From Blastococcus sp. CT_GayMR16 (GTDB lineage Bacteria; Actinomycetota; Actinomycetes; Mycobacteriales; Geodermatophilaceae): DNA of 64,000 bases. Position numbers and translations under genes: made by a program. The stretch covers positions 1 through 64,000 of the forward strand of contig NZ_SPQK01000013.1 in NCBI RefSeq assembly GCF_004570875.1, given 5' to 3'. The notes beneath the pieces were generated by a model. The model had not been told where the DNA came from. It saw nothing but the letters and a program-made list of their open reading frames with translations, and searched no databases. Of this stretch, positions 52,512 to 61,446 are shown in pieces (position 1 is the stretch's first letter; every line of letters starts with the position of its first letter).

Positions 52512-53450
52512 ATGGCCAAGTCCGCGACCCGCAAGCGCTCCTCCGCCCCCGCCGCCGCGCCCGAGGGGATCAACCCGAAGGCCGCGTGCCCGTGCGGCTC
52601 CGGACGCCGCTACAAGCACTGCCACGGTTCGGGCTACGCGCCGCCGGTGACCCGCCCCTTCGAGGGCCTGCCCGGCGAGGCCGACTGGGTCGCGATGCGG
52701 GAGCTGGTGCCCGCAGCCACAGCAAAGCTGAAGACGACGGACGGCCGGGACGTGACCCTGGCGAGCGTGCTGCCCGGCGGCACTCCCGCGCTGGTGCGGG
52801 CCAACGGTGAGATCGTGCTCGGCGTCCAGATGCAGGCCTCCTCCGACGACGTCAGCCGCGACATCGGGACGGCGCTGGCCGCGGCGCTCGAAGCGCCCGC
52901 GGGTGCGCCGGTCGACCCGGGTCCGATCGGTGCCGCCGGTTCGGCCGGCCCCCGACTGCAGGAGCAGCTGGACCTGAGCGCGCCGTTCGACGTCGTCGTC
53001 CACGACGACTTCGCGTTCTGGCTCGACGGGACCGACCCGAGCGCGGCGGCGCTGGCCGGACTCGAGCACGCCAACGAGGCGATCCTGCCGACCGTGCGGC
53101 TGCAAGGCCTGGACGCCGCCTACTGGGTGCGGCCCGGCAACGAGCGCGCGCACCTGCGCTGGGTCCGGCGCGAGCCGGAGGAGAAGCTGCTCGACGCACT
53201 GGCGCGGCTCGCGGCGTCGGAGCAGATCCTGCTCGGCGAGGGCACCCGGTACGCTGGCGCCTTCCGCGCCCTCGGTCTCGTCGTCCCCGTGTGGGACCTG
53301 CCCGCCGACACCCCGGCGGAGGACTGGATCGCGCCCGCGCGTGAGTTCCAGGCCCGCCTGGAGCAGGCCCTGACGGTCACCGAGCCGCTCACCTCCGACG
53401 AGCGGCGCTCACGCGCCGGCCTGATCTCCCGGCAGATCACCCTGCGCTGA
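52512..53450 (+). CDS. DUF5926 protein with SEC-C zinc motif
   Basis: A 312-residue protein. A basic N-terminus is followed by a SEC-C zinc motif, CPCGSGRRYKHCHG (about residues 27-40), as found at the end of SecA. The rest matches the actinobacterial DUF5926 family (RPFEGLPGEADWVAMRELVPAAT, then EQLDLSAPFDVVVHDDFAFW). Function is unknown; the zinc motif hints at ribosome or Sec contact. ATG 52512 is preferred to ATG 52506 because of the leaderless-type box. Confidence 0.88.
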   Translation: MAKSATRKRSSAPAAAPEGINPKAACPCGSGRRYKHCHGSGYAPPVTRPFEGLPGEADWVAMRELVPAATAKLKTTDGRDVTLASVLPGGTPALVRANGEIVLGVQMQASSDDVSRDIGTALAAALEAPAGAPVDPGPIGAAGSAGPRLQEQLDLSAPFDVVVHDDFAFWLDGTDPSAAALAGLEHANEAILPTVRLQGLDAAYWVRPGNERAHLRWVRREPEEKLLDALARLAASEQILLGEGTRYAGAFRALGLVVPVWDLPADTPAEDWIAPAREFQARLEQALTVTEPLTSDERRSRAGLISRQITLR

Positions 53451-53463
53451 GTCGGCGTGGGCG

Positions 53464-54057
53464 TCAGCTCTCTAGAGCCGAGGTGACGGCGTCGACAGCC
53501 CGGGCGTGGGCAGAGCCGTCGCCTTCGACGAGGGCGGACATCGCTGTGCCGTCGAGGACGGCGACCAGCAGGCCGACGTCGGCGCTCCCGTGCCCGCATC
53601 GCCCGAGGGCGTCGCCCAGCAGCCCGTCCACTCGGCGACGGGCTGCGCGGAGCACCGGCCGCAGCGACGGATGCCGGCCGCCGGCGAGAAAGCGCTCGTA
53701 GTGCGCCTGGATGGCGGCGTCGCTCCGCCTCCGCGGGCCGAGGACCACGTCCACGACCAGCTCCGCCGCCCAGCCGGCGGCGCGTGCTCGTCGAGGCAGC
53801 GCCTCGACCAGCTCGGCCACCGCGTCCAGTTCGGCGTCCGCAGCGCGCTGCACACCGGTCACCAGGAGCTCGTCCAGAGACCGGAAGTAGTACGTCGTGG
53901 CCGCCAGCGGAACCCCGGCGGCCACCGCCACCGCCCGGTGGGATATTGCATCGGGACCTTCCGTCAGGACCAGCGTCGCGGCGGCGGCGACGATCGCTTC
54001 CCGCCGGGCGGCGCCTTTCGGTGTAGCAGGACGGCCCGCATCGTCGTCCCCAGCCAC
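53464..54057 (-). CDS. TetR-family transcriptional regulator
   Basis: A 197-residue regulator. The DNA-binding domain is about 12-60: AIVAAAATLVLTEGPDAISHRAVAVAAGVPLAATTYYFRSLDELLV (in parts) is a textbook TetR helix-turn-helix. The ligand domain follows with few polar pocket marks. GTG 54057 starts 2 bp after the SMR-transporter stop, so it is cotranscribed with the pump it probably represses, using the twin palindromes upstream. Confidence 0.9.
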   Translation of the reverse strand: MAGDDDAGRPATPKGAARREAIVAAAATLVLTEGPDAISHRAVAVAAGVPLAATTYYFRSLDELLVTGVQRAADAELDAVAELVEALPRRARAAGWAAELVVDVVLGPRRRSDAAIQAHYERFLAGGRHPSLRPVLRAARRRVDGLLGDALGRCGHGSADVGLLVAVLDGTAMSALVEGDGSAHARAVDAVTSALES

Positions 54058-54059
54058 GG

Positions 54060-54386
54060 TCAGTGGGCCGAGGAGGACGACAGGTTCAGTCCGACGACGC
54101 CCGCGACGATCAGCAGGATCGACAGCAGGCCCAACGTGGTGACCGGGTCCCGGAGGAAAACCATGCCGAGGATCGCCGTCCCAGCCGCACCGATGCCGGT
54201 CCAGACCGCGTAGGCGCTGCCCACCGGCAGGCTGCGCAGCCCGATCGACAGCAACGCGAAACTGACCCCCGCGCAGCCGAGGAAGGTCAGCGTCCACCAC
54301 AGCCGGCTGAAACCGTCGGACATCTTCAAAGAGACCGCGAACGCCGTTTCGAAGAACCCGGCCACGATCACCAAGGCCCATGCCAT
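54060..54386 (-). CDS. SMR-family exporter, SugE/Gdx-like
   Basis: A 108-residue four-TM small multidrug resistance protein. WALVIVAGFFETAFAVSLKMSDGFSRL has the essential Glu14 and the LKxSxGF signature of the SugE/Gdx branch, and GSAYAVWTGIGAAGTAILGM is the conserved third helix. Gdx proteins export guanidinium, and others export quaternary ammonium compounds. ATG 54386 has GGGAGG 5 bases upstream. No guanidine riboswitch is visible. Confidence 0.88.
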   Translation of the reverse strand: MAWALVIVAGFFETAFAVSLKMSDGFSRLWWTLTFLGCAGVSFALLSIGLRSLPVGSAYAVWTGIGAAGTAILGMVFLRDPVTTLGLLSILLIVAGVVGLNLSSSSAH

Positions 54387-54406
54387 GGCTGCCTCCCTGC
54401 TCGACT

Positions 54407-54443
54407 GGTACCACCGTACCAAAAAAAACGGTACACACGTACC
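54407..54443. promoter_or_regulatory. twin palindromic operators with A8 spacer
   Basis: Two sites of form GGTAC-N4-GTACC (54407-54420 and 54430-54443) are 23 bp apart centre to centre, with AAAAAAAA between them. They lie 21 bp before the SMR start. The form and spacing suit two TetR dimers bound about two helical turns apart. Confidence 0.75.
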
Positions 54444-54545
54444 AGTGAGCTTGTGGCGTGCAGGAGTGCGCGCTGGTCCGACGGGTGTGGCGCACGTGGT
54501 CCACCACGCCGCCGGGCGACAGGCGACGATTCCGCGCGACGAACC

Positions 54546-55568
54546 TCAGGCCTGGCGGCGCCCAGCCAGCGTGAGCAGCGTGCCGGACGAGATCAGGATG
54601 GCGATCGTCCTCAGCAGGGGCTCGAGGTCCACGCCGGTGTAGGCGAGCTTGCCGGAGCTGGCGGTCGGGGTGGTTGTCGGCGGCACGGCGGGAGAAGTGT
54701 CGTCCTCGCATGCGATGTCGTCGTTGTCGCTGTCCAACTCGCGACGGTAGCCGGGGGCGCCGCGCGGGATGTTGGTCGCTCCTTGAGCCCGCGCATCGGT
54801 GCAGTTCTGGTAGTACACGCCGCTCGGCTGGACGGCCGGGGGCTCGCCTCCGCCCGCGTCGTCAGCCGGGGGCTCCTCGTCGGGGGCGGCCGCAGCCAGG
54901 CACTCTGCAATGCCCGCGACCGCCGTGGCGAAGAAACCTGCAGCATCCGTGCCGACCATCTCGGCGTCCTCCCCCAGCTTCTGCAGGAGGTCCGGGATAC
55001 CAGTGGGATTGGTGGTGGGGGTGACGGCCATGAGGGCAGTCGAGAACTCGGTTGCCAGATCCTCGGCTCTGGTACCAAGACCTTCGAGGTCGTCCATCAA
55101 CTGCTCGCCGACACCCTGAATGCACGCCGCGGGGTCTTCATCGGCCGGGTTCTCAGCGTCCTCGTTCTCGCCCTCCTCCTCGGTGGCTCCTTGCTCTGCT
55201 GCGGTACCGGAGGCGGAAGTGGTATTGGATCGCGAGTTGCTGACCTGCCCGGTCGGCTCGGCGAGCGATCCTGCTGGCGCGACAGAGGCACTGTCGTACT
55301 GCGTCTGGGTTCCGCCGGGGCCGGCGGTTCCTCCGGTGACGCTCTCGGAGCCGGTGATCGTGCCCGGTGTGACCGGGTCCGTTTCATCGTTGTCCGTGGC
55401 GTCAGGGTCGATCACCTTCCCGGCGCTCGGTACGACCTCGATTGCGTCGCCGGCGGAGTCCGCGGCTGTTTGCGTCTCACCGTCACCGGCTGCGGCCACG
55501 CCGGGGCCGAAGAACAGGAGCACCGCGACGGCGCACATTGTCAGCGGTGAGCGCAAGCGCATCAACAT
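54546..55568 (-). CDS. secreted Excalibur-domain protein with LAYTG sorting signal
   Basis: A 340-residue surface protein. Signal peptide (1-27, ending AAA), a long acidic Ser/Thr/Gly-rich region (28-130), a helical part (135-230), then an Excalibur calcium-binding domain with YYQNCTDARAQG and DSDNDDIACE (about 253-290). The tail has LAYTG (308-312), a hydrophobic stretch and GRRQA, a sorting signal of the LAxTG type used by class E sortases. ATG 55568 has GGGGGA 5 bases upstream. It is probably attached to the wall by a sortase encoded elsewhere. Confidence 0.85.
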   Translation of the reverse strand: MLMRLRSPLTMCAVAVLLFFGPGVAAAGDGETQTAADSAGDAIEVVPSAGKVIDPDATDNDETDPVTPGTITGSESVTGGTAGPGGTQTQYDSASVAPAGSLAEPTGQVSNSRSNTTSASGTAAEQGATEEEGENEDAENPADEDPAACIQGVGEQLMDDLEGLGTRAEDLATEFSTALMAVTPTTNPTGIPDLLQKLGEDAEMVGTDAAGFFATAVAGIAECLAAAAPDEEPPADDAGGGEPPAVQPSGVYYQNCTDARAQGATNIPRGAPGYRRELDSDNDDIACEDDTSPAVPPTTTPTASSGKLAYTGVDLEPLLRTIAILISSGTLLTLAGRRQA

Positions 55569-55697
55569 CAAGATCCCCCGGTGCTCACAGCAAATGTGGA
55601 TGTGAGCTCTACCACGATTCACAGGTATCGGGGAGAACCGGTTCGTCACGCGGCCGCGCGCCGCCACGCAGAGTTGCGGTCCGTCGCGGTCCGCCGT

Positions 55698-56933
55698 TCA
55701 GAGCGGGTCGCGGGCCACCGGGCAGGACATGCATCGGGGGCCGCCCCGGCCACTGCCGAGTTCCGACCCGGCGATCCGCAGGACCTCGATGCCGGCGGTT
55801 TCCAGCGCTTCGTTGGTGACGGTGTTCCGCTCGTAGGCCACCGCCAGCCGCGGGGCCAGCGCGAGGGTGTTGTTGCCGTCGTCCCACTGCTCGCGTTCGG
55901 CGGTCACGGGGTCCAGGCCGGTGTCGATCACGCGGAGCCGGTCGATCCCCATCGCCGCGGCGGCCGCGACGACGAACGGCTCCGGGCCGGTGACGGTCAG
56001 CTCGACGGCGTCGGCGTCGTCGTCCACCCCCTCCGGAGCGGTGACGGTCCAGGCCATCAGCGAGTCGGCGACCGCCGGGTACATGACCATCGCGTCGACG
56101 TCGACCATGGTCGCGATGGTGTCCAGGTGCATGGTCGCCCGCTGCTGCGCGATCGGGACGACGAGCACCGTGTGCGCCAGGCCGCGGGCGAACAGCCGCC
56201 GCGCGAGCCTTTCCGCCCCGCCGGGCGTCGTCCGTTCGCCGACCCCGACCGCCACCACACCGGCGGCCAGCAGCAGGACGTCGCCACCCTCGAGGTGCTC
56301 CAGGCGCGCGCTGTAGAGCTGCTCGACTCCGGCGAACCGCGGGTGGTGGGTGTAGACGGCGGCGGTGATCGTGCTCTCGCGGTGCCGGGCGGGCATGGCG
56401 AGGGAGGTCACGGCTACCTCGTCGGCCACCCAGACCGAGGAGTCGCGGGTGAACAGCAGGTTCGGCAACGGGGGGACGACGAAGTCGCCGCGCTGCATGA
56501 CCTCGTAGGCGAGCCCCCGGCCGCCGCGCAGCTCGTCGTGGGCGAGGCCGGCGATCAGCGTCGCCGAGAGGTCCTCCGGTGAGAGCCAGGCGAGGTGGGT
56601 GGTGGCCGCCCGCTGCAGCGTCGCGCCGAGCCGAGGGTCGTCGACCGCGGCACCGATCAGCTCGGCCCGCGCCGACGGGAAGGACAGGATCTCGGTCAGC
56701 AGCTGGTCCAGGTAGAGCACCTCGACACCGCGTTCGGTGAGGGCCGCGGCGAACGCGTCGTGCTCCTCCTGCGCCCGGGCCACCCACGGGACGCCGTCGA
56801 AGAGCAACTGGTCGTTGTTGCGCGGCGTGAGGCGGCGCAGCTCGGGCCCGGGGCGGTGCAGCATCACGGTGCGCAGCGGGCCGACCTCGCTGGTGGCGCC
56901 CATCACGGGGGCGTCGGGCAGGGGCGGGATCAT
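55698..56933 (-). CDS. arcA: arginine deiminase
   Basis: A 411-residue enzyme that converts arginine to citrulline and ammonia. [11 protein letters not shown] has the catalytic Asp, [14 protein letters not shown] the Glu/Asp pair, [12 protein letters not shown] the catalytic His, and the nucleophile Cys401 is in [14 protein letters not shown]. All are intact. ATG 56933 opens the family N-terminus ([21 protein letters not shown]). arcB and arcC are not adjacent, so it may serve acid defence or nitrogen release and not fermentation. Confidence 0.95.
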   Translation of the reverse strand: MIPPLPDAPVMGATSEVGPLRTVMLHRPGPELRRLTPRNNDQLLFDGVPWVARAQEEHDAFAAALTERGVEVLYLDQLLTEILSFPSARAELIGAAVDDPRLGATLQRAATTHLAWLSPEDLSATLIAGLAHDELRGGRGLAYEVMQRGDFVVPPLPNLLFTRDSSVWVADEVAVTSLAMPARHRESTITAAVYTHHPRFAGVEQLYSARLEHLEGGDVLLLAAGVVAVGVGERTTPGGAERLARRLFARGLAHTVLVVPIAQQRATMHLDTIATMVDVDAMVMYPAVADSLMAWTVTAPEGVDDDADAVELTVTGPEPFVVAAAAAMGIDRLRVIDTGLDPVTAEREQWDDGNNTLALAPRLAVAYERNTVTNEALETAGIEVLRIAGSELGSGRGGPRCMSCPVARDPL

Positions 56934-57047
56934 GGTCAGAGGCTGGCACAGGGTGCCGCAGCCGCGCCCGCCAGTGGGTCGTGTCCGCTGGATACCCTGC
57001 CGACGTCGGCCCGCAGCGAGGCGGGCCAACGTCTCGGAGGTATCGCC

Positions 57048-57815
57048 GTGGACCTGTTCGACCTGACCGGCAAGGTGGCCGTGGTCACCGGCGGGACCCG
57101 CGGCATCGGCCTGATGATGGCCCGCGGCCTCCTCCAGGCGGGCGCACGGGTGTACATCAGCTCGCGCAAGGCCGAGGCCGGGGACGCCGCCGTCGCCGAG
57201 CTGGCCGCCTTCGGAAAGGTCACCTCGGTTCCGGCGGACCTCTCCCTGGAGGAGGAGTGCGTGCGGCTGGCCGCGGAGGTCGGCAAGCGCGAGGACGAGC
57301 TGCACATCCTGGTCAACAACGCCGGCGCCACCTGGGGCGAGCCGCTGGAGTCCTTCCCCGAGTCGGCGTGGGACAAGGTGCTCGACCTGAACCTGAAGTC
57401 GCCGTTCTTCCTCACCCGCGCGTTTCTGCCGCTGCTGGAGGAGGCCGGGACCCAGGACGACCCGGCCCGCATCGTGAACGTCGGCAGCATCGACGGTCTG
57501 CACGTGCCGCCGATGCACACCTACTCGTACTCGACCAGCAAGGCGGCGCTGCACCACCTGACGCGCGTGCTGGCCAAGGAGCTCGGCCCGCGCCACGTCA
57601 CGGTCAACGCCGTCGCCCCCGGGCCGTTCGAGTCGAAGATGATGGCCGCCACCCTCGACGCCTTCGGCAAGGAGATCGCCGCCCGCTCGCCGCTGGGCCG
57701 GATCGGCCGCCCCGACGACATGGCCGGCGTCGTCGTCTTCCTCGCGAGCCGGGGCGCCTCCTACATCACCGGCGCCGTCATCCCCGTGGACGGCGGCATC
57801 GCCACCACCCGGTAA
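57048..57815 (+). CDS. short-chain dehydrogenase/reductase
   Basis: A 255-residue SDR of the FabG/gluconate 5-dehydrogenase-like group. The cofactor motif is [18 protein letters not shown] at about 92, catalytic Tyr and Lys in [13 protein letters not shown], and C-terminal [13 protein letters not shown] after the second strand favours NADP(H). GTG 57048 has CGGAGG 7 bases upstream. The substrate is not evident. It is divergent from arcA. Confidence 0.9.
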   Translation: MDLFDLTGKVAVVTGGTRGIGLMMARGLLQAGARVYISSRKAEAGDAAVAELAAFGKVTSVPADLSLEEECVRLAAEVGKREDELHILVNNAGATWGEPLESFPESAWDKVLDLNLKSPFFLTRAFLPLLEEAGTQDDPARIVNVGSIDGLHVPPMHTYSYSTSKAALHHLTRVLAKELGPRHVTVNAVAPGPFESKMMAATLDAFGKEIAARSPLGRIGRPDDMAGVVVFLASRGASYITGAVIPVDGGIATTR

Positions 57816-57830
57816 CCGGCTGGCGGGCGA

Positions 57831-57914
57831 AGTTGATCATCGGATCGGTGCTCGGGACAGGGTCGGAAGGGGCCGGACACGCCGGTGGGGCCTGCACCTG
57901 GACGATGATCAACT
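57831..57914. terminator. long inverted repeat between convergent genes
   Basis: Perfect 12-bp arms AGTTGATCATCG (57831-57842) and CGATGATCAACT (57903-57914) enclose 60 bases with GC-rich secondary pairing. It fills the gap between the SDR and the SARP-type regulator, so it may stop transcription from both sides. It shares GTTGATCA with the hairpin cluster at 62899-62981. Confidence 0.5.
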
Positions 57915-57928
57915 CGGGGACGTCGACC

Positions 57929-60900
57929 TCACACGCGGGCGGCGGCGACCCGGGACAGGTGCGAGTCGGCGAGCGCGACCTGGTGCGGTGAGCCGACGAG
58001 CACTCCCTGCGCGCGGGCCGACCGCCACCGGTCACGCGCGCCGGCCAGGTCACCGCGTCGTTCGGCGATCCGGCCGAGCAGCTCGTCGTAGGCGCCCAGC
58101 GTGAGCGACGGCGTCCCGAGCACCGCCTGCCGCCCGCGGTAGGGCAGCAGCGACTCCGCGGCCGCGGCCCACTCCGGTTCCTCGCCGAGCCAGAGCGCGG
58201 ACTCCGCCTGCAGGTAGAGCGCGACGTCACTCGCCCAGTCCCGGACCAGCGTCCTGCCCCAGCGGGCGCGCAGCCGCCGTGCCTCGGCGACGTCCCCGGA
58301 CTCCGCCGCCGCCAGCACCGCCATCTCCTGCAGCAGCGGGCTGCCCTCGTCGCCGGTCTCGACCAGCAGCGGGATCGCGTCGGCCTGCCGGTGGTCGGCC
58401 CGGCGCAGGGTGAACTGGTGGGCGGCGTAGGCGTGCCGCGCGTGCGGGGTGACCTTCCGGAACAGCTCGTACGCCTCGGTGGTGAGCTCCTCGGCCAGCG
58501 CGGCGTTCCCCCGCAGCCAGGCGAGCCCGCCGGCCTGCCACAGCACGTGCGGGCGCACCTCCGGGCCGCTGAGCGAGACGGCGAGCCGGCGGGCCTGGTC
58601 GTGGTCGGCCTCGAATCCGGATAGGTCGCCCAGGTGCAGCCGCAGCGCCGCCCGGTGCAGGTGGGCGACGAACTCGGTGCGCCGGGGCAGCCCGTGGCCG
58701 GCCAGCTCCAGCGACTCGTCGGCGGCCGCGAGGCGCACCTCCGCGGCGCCGGGCCGCCCCCACACGGCGATGCTGAAGTTGTTCAGCGTCCGGCCGAGCA
58801 ACTCGGGATCGCCGATCCGCCGGGCCATGTCGACGGCCCGCTGGGCGGCGCGCACACCGCGGTCGTCCGGACCGAAGGCGAGCTCGATGCCCAGGGTGCC
58901 GAGCAGGCGGGCGGTCACCGCGTCGTCGTCGGCGGACCGCTCGGCGATCAGGTCCTCCAGCAGGGCGACCATGTCGTCGTCCACCATGCCGTGCGGCCGC
59001 CAGTTCCAGACCGTCACGCTGCCCCAGACCGCGGCGGCCTGGGCCAGGCACTCGCGGTCGTCGAGCTGGCGGGCCACCGTGATGGCCTCGCCGACGACCT
59101 CCCGGGCCTCCATCAGCTGCCCGCTGCGGAGCAGGTCGTTGCCGAGGGCGGTGAGCAGGTCGTGCCGGGTGCGCGGGGCGCCCGGCTCGGCGGGGTCGAG
59201 CAGCTGGAGGGCCTGTCGGGTGTGCGCGGCCGCCTCTCCGTGGGCCAGTCGTGCCCGCGCCGCCTGGGCGGCCCCGGCCAGGTAGCGGCGGGCCGGCACG
59301 GGTCCCGCCACCGGCAGGGCCTCGACGAAGTGGTGGGCCAGCCGCTCGACGAGGGCGTCGTCCTGGGGGCCGCGCCGCTCCAGAGCCGCGCCGAGTCGCG
59401 CGTGCAGCCGGGCGCGGGCCAGCGCCGACAGGCCGCTGACCAGCACCTCCTGCACGAGGGCATGCGTGAACCGCCAGCTCCAGGGCTGCGCGCCCTCCAC
59501 GACGAGGCCGACCGCGACCGCGGAGTCCAGCGCCGTCAGCGCGTCCTCCGCGGGGGTGCCGGCGGCCTCCAGCAGGTCCAGCGTCACCTCCCGGCCGGAG
59601 ACGGCGGCGAGCTCCAGCACCGCCCGCGTCGGGGTCGGCAGCCGCTCGAGACGCGTGCGCAGGACCTCACCCACCGACGGCGGCACCGGCACCGAGTCCA
59701 GGTGCAGGTCGTGCGCCCCGACCATCCAGCGCGACAGCTCGACGACGAAGAACGGGTTGCCGCCGGTGCGGTCGTGGACGGCCGAGGCCAGCGACCGGTC
59801 ACCGGGGGAACCCAGCTGCGCGGTGAGCAGGGTCGCGACGTCCTCGCTGCCCAGTCCGCCGAGCCGCAGGATGGTGGCGCTGGGCTCCCGGGCGAGCCGG
59901 GCCAGGCAGTCGGTGACGGCCTCGGGCAGCTGCTCGCCGACGGTCCGGGCGGTGATCACCAGCAGCACGGGTGCCCGAGGCAGGTGCCGGGCCAGCAGAC
60001 CCAGCAGCTGCACCGACGTGGTGTCGGCGCCCTGCAGGTCGTCGAGGACGACGAGCACCGGCGTCGCGGCGGCGGCGGACGTCAATCGGCCGCGCAGGTC
60101 CTGGAAGAGCCGGAAGCGCGCGGCGTCGGCGTCGTCCCCACCCGCGGGGGTCAGCTCTTCCTGGCCGAGCTGCTCGAGCACCTGCGTCCACGGCCACAGC
60201 GCCGGTGCGCCGGCGTCGTCGGCACAGCGGCTCCAGGCGACCGACCAGCCGGCGGCCCGGCCGGCTTCGGCGGCGGCCTCGGCGAGCCGGGTCTTGCCGA
60301 TCCCGGCCTCGCCCTCGAGGACCACGACGGCCGCCCGTCCCGCGGTCACCTGCTCGGCCACCGCCCGCAGGTGGGCCAGCTCCGCCCGCCGGCCGACCAG
60401 CAGCTCGGTGCCCGGGGCGAGGGACGGCGTCGGTGGGGGTGTGACCGGCATGCGGGGGCGCGGGATTCGGTCGAGCAGCGTGGGGTCCTGGCGGAGCACG
60501 GCCCGCTCCAGGTCTCGGAGCTCCGGGCCGGGATCGATGCCGAGCTCGTCGCGCAGCAGTTCCGCGCACCGGCGCAGGGCGTCCAGGGCCTCGGCCTGCC
60601 GGTCGGCGGCGTACAGCGCGGTGACCAGCCGGGCCCACAGCCGCTCCCGGAGCGGGTGCTCGGCCACCAGGTGCTGGAGGTCGGTGACGGCCGCGTCGGC
60701 CCGGCCGACGGCGAGCAGTGCGTCGCAGCGCCGCTCGCGCGCCCGGACCTGGAGCTCGGACAGCCGGAGCCGGTCGGTGGTCGCCGTCGGCAGGTCGCCC
60801 AGCTCGGCGAGCGGTTCACCCCGCCACAGGTCCAGAGCACGGTCGAGCAGGGCGATCCCTCCGGTGGGATCGCCCGAGGTCACCGCCCGGTCGCCCTCCT

Positions 60901-61237
60901 CCACGAGTTCGGCGAAGCGCAAGAGGTCCAGGTCGGCGGCGTCGACGCGCAGCAGGTAGCCCGGCGGGCGGGTGAGCAGCACGGACGGCGCCTCGCGCGG
61001 CCCGCGCTCGGGCTCCAGCACCCGGCGCAGATGGGAGACGTAGGCCTGCAGAGTGCCGGTCACCGTCGCCGGCGGGTCGTCGCCCCACAGGGTGCTGACG
61101 ATCCGGTCGATGCCGACCACGCGGCCGGCGTCGGCCAGCAGCAGGGCCAGCAGTGCCCGGGGCTTGGCGCCGCCGACGTCGAGGGCCTTCCCGTCGGGAC
61201 CGGTGACCTCGAGCGGGCCGAGGACTCGGTAGCGCAC
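57929..61237 (-). CDS. SARP-type regulator with BTAD, AAA-ATPase and TPR domains
   Basis: A 1102-residue AfsR-like regulator. An OmpR-like DNA-binding domain (1-95: LGPLEVTGPDG...VLLTRPPGYLLRV) is followed by BTAD (100-247), then an AAA-ATPase with P-loop GEAGIGKT (309-316) and Walker B VLVVLDDLQ (about 390-398), and a TPR-like C-terminal half (about 620-1100). Such proteins switch on secondary metabolism after ATP-dependent assembly. No biosynthetic cluster is visible; the nearest divergent target is the FAD oxidase at 61447. Start is GTG 61237. Confidence 0.9.
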   Translation of the reverse strand: MRYRVLGPLEVTGPDGKALDVGGAKPRALLALLLADAGRVVGIDRIVSTLWGDDPPATVTGTLQAYVSHLRRVLEPERGPREAPSVLLTRPPGYLLRVDAADLDLLRFAELVEEGDRAVTSGDPTGGIALLDRALDLWRGEPLAELGDLPTATTDRLRLSELQVRARERRCDALLAVGRADAAVTDLQHLVAEHPLRERLWARLVTALYAADRQAEALDALRRCAELLRDELGIDPGPELRDLERAVLRQDPTLLDRIPRPRMPVTPPPTPSLAPGTELLVGRRAELAHLRAVAEQVTAGRAAVVVLEGEAGIGKTRLAEAAAEAGRAAGWSVAWSRCADDAGAPALWPWTQVLEQLGQEELTPAGGDDADAARFRLFQDLRGRLTSAAAATPVLVVLDDLQGADTTSVQLLGLLARHLPRAPVLLVITARTVGEQLPEAVTDCLARLAREPSATILRLGGLGSEDVATLLTAQLGSPGDRSLASAVHDRTGGNPFFVVELSRWMVGAHDLHLDSVPVPPSVGEVLRTRLERLPTPTRAVLELAAVSGREVTLDLLEAAGTPAEDALTALDSAVAVGLVVEGAQPWSWRFTHALVQEVLVSGLSALARARLHARLGAALERRGPQDDALVERLAHHFVEALPVAGPVPARRYLAGAAQAARARLAHGEAAAHTRQALQLLDPAEPGAPRTRHDLLTALGNDLLRSGQLMEAREVVGEAITVARQLDDRECLAQAAAVWGSVTVWNWRPHGMVDDDMVALLEDLIAERSADDDAVTARLLGTLGIELAFGPDDRGVRAAQRAVDMARRIGDPELLGRTLNNFSIAVWGRPGAAEVRLAAADESLELAGHGLPRRTEFVAHLHRAALRLHLGDLSGFEADHDQARRLAVSLSGPEVRPHVLWQAGGLAWLRGNAALAEELTTEAYELFRKVTPHARHAYAAHQFTLRRADHRQADAIPLLVETGDEGSPLLQEMAVLAAAESGDVAEARRLRARWGRTLVRDWASDVALYLQAESALWLGEEPEWAAAAESLLPYRGRQAVLGTPSLTLGAYDELLGRIAERRGDLAGARDRWRSARAQGVLVGSPHQVALADSHLSRVAAARV

Positions 61238-61287
61238 CGGCGGATGCTCCCAGGACGCGCGTCGCTACGGAACCCCTTTCACGTCGG

Positions 61288-61344
61288 CCCCCTGCAGGGT
61301 CCCGGCGCGAGCTTGCGAGCGTTGGGGGGCAGGGGGTCCTTTTA
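61288..61344 (+). repeat. dispersed GC-rich intergenic element, copy 3
   Basis: An 8-bp stem (61288-61295 with 61329-61336) encloses GCGAGCTTGCGAGCGTTGGG and is followed by TCCTTTTAC, matching copies at 12485-12541 and 17347-17381. It sits in the 209-bp gap between divergent genes, where a terminator is not expected. Confidence 0.6.
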
Positions 61345-61446
61345 CTAGTGCGTTGCAAGTATCCGGCAAGGGGGGACGGCGACTCTGGCTCCCGTCCAGT
61401 TCAGACCCGCGGCGCCGCCGCGGCAGCGCCCAGAGGAAGCCCCCTG

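Noticed and set aside
54387-54545. Guanidine riboswitch before the SugE/Gdx-like gene
   Set aside because: The leader is short and occupied by the twin palindromes. I see no conserved guanidine-riboswitch core.
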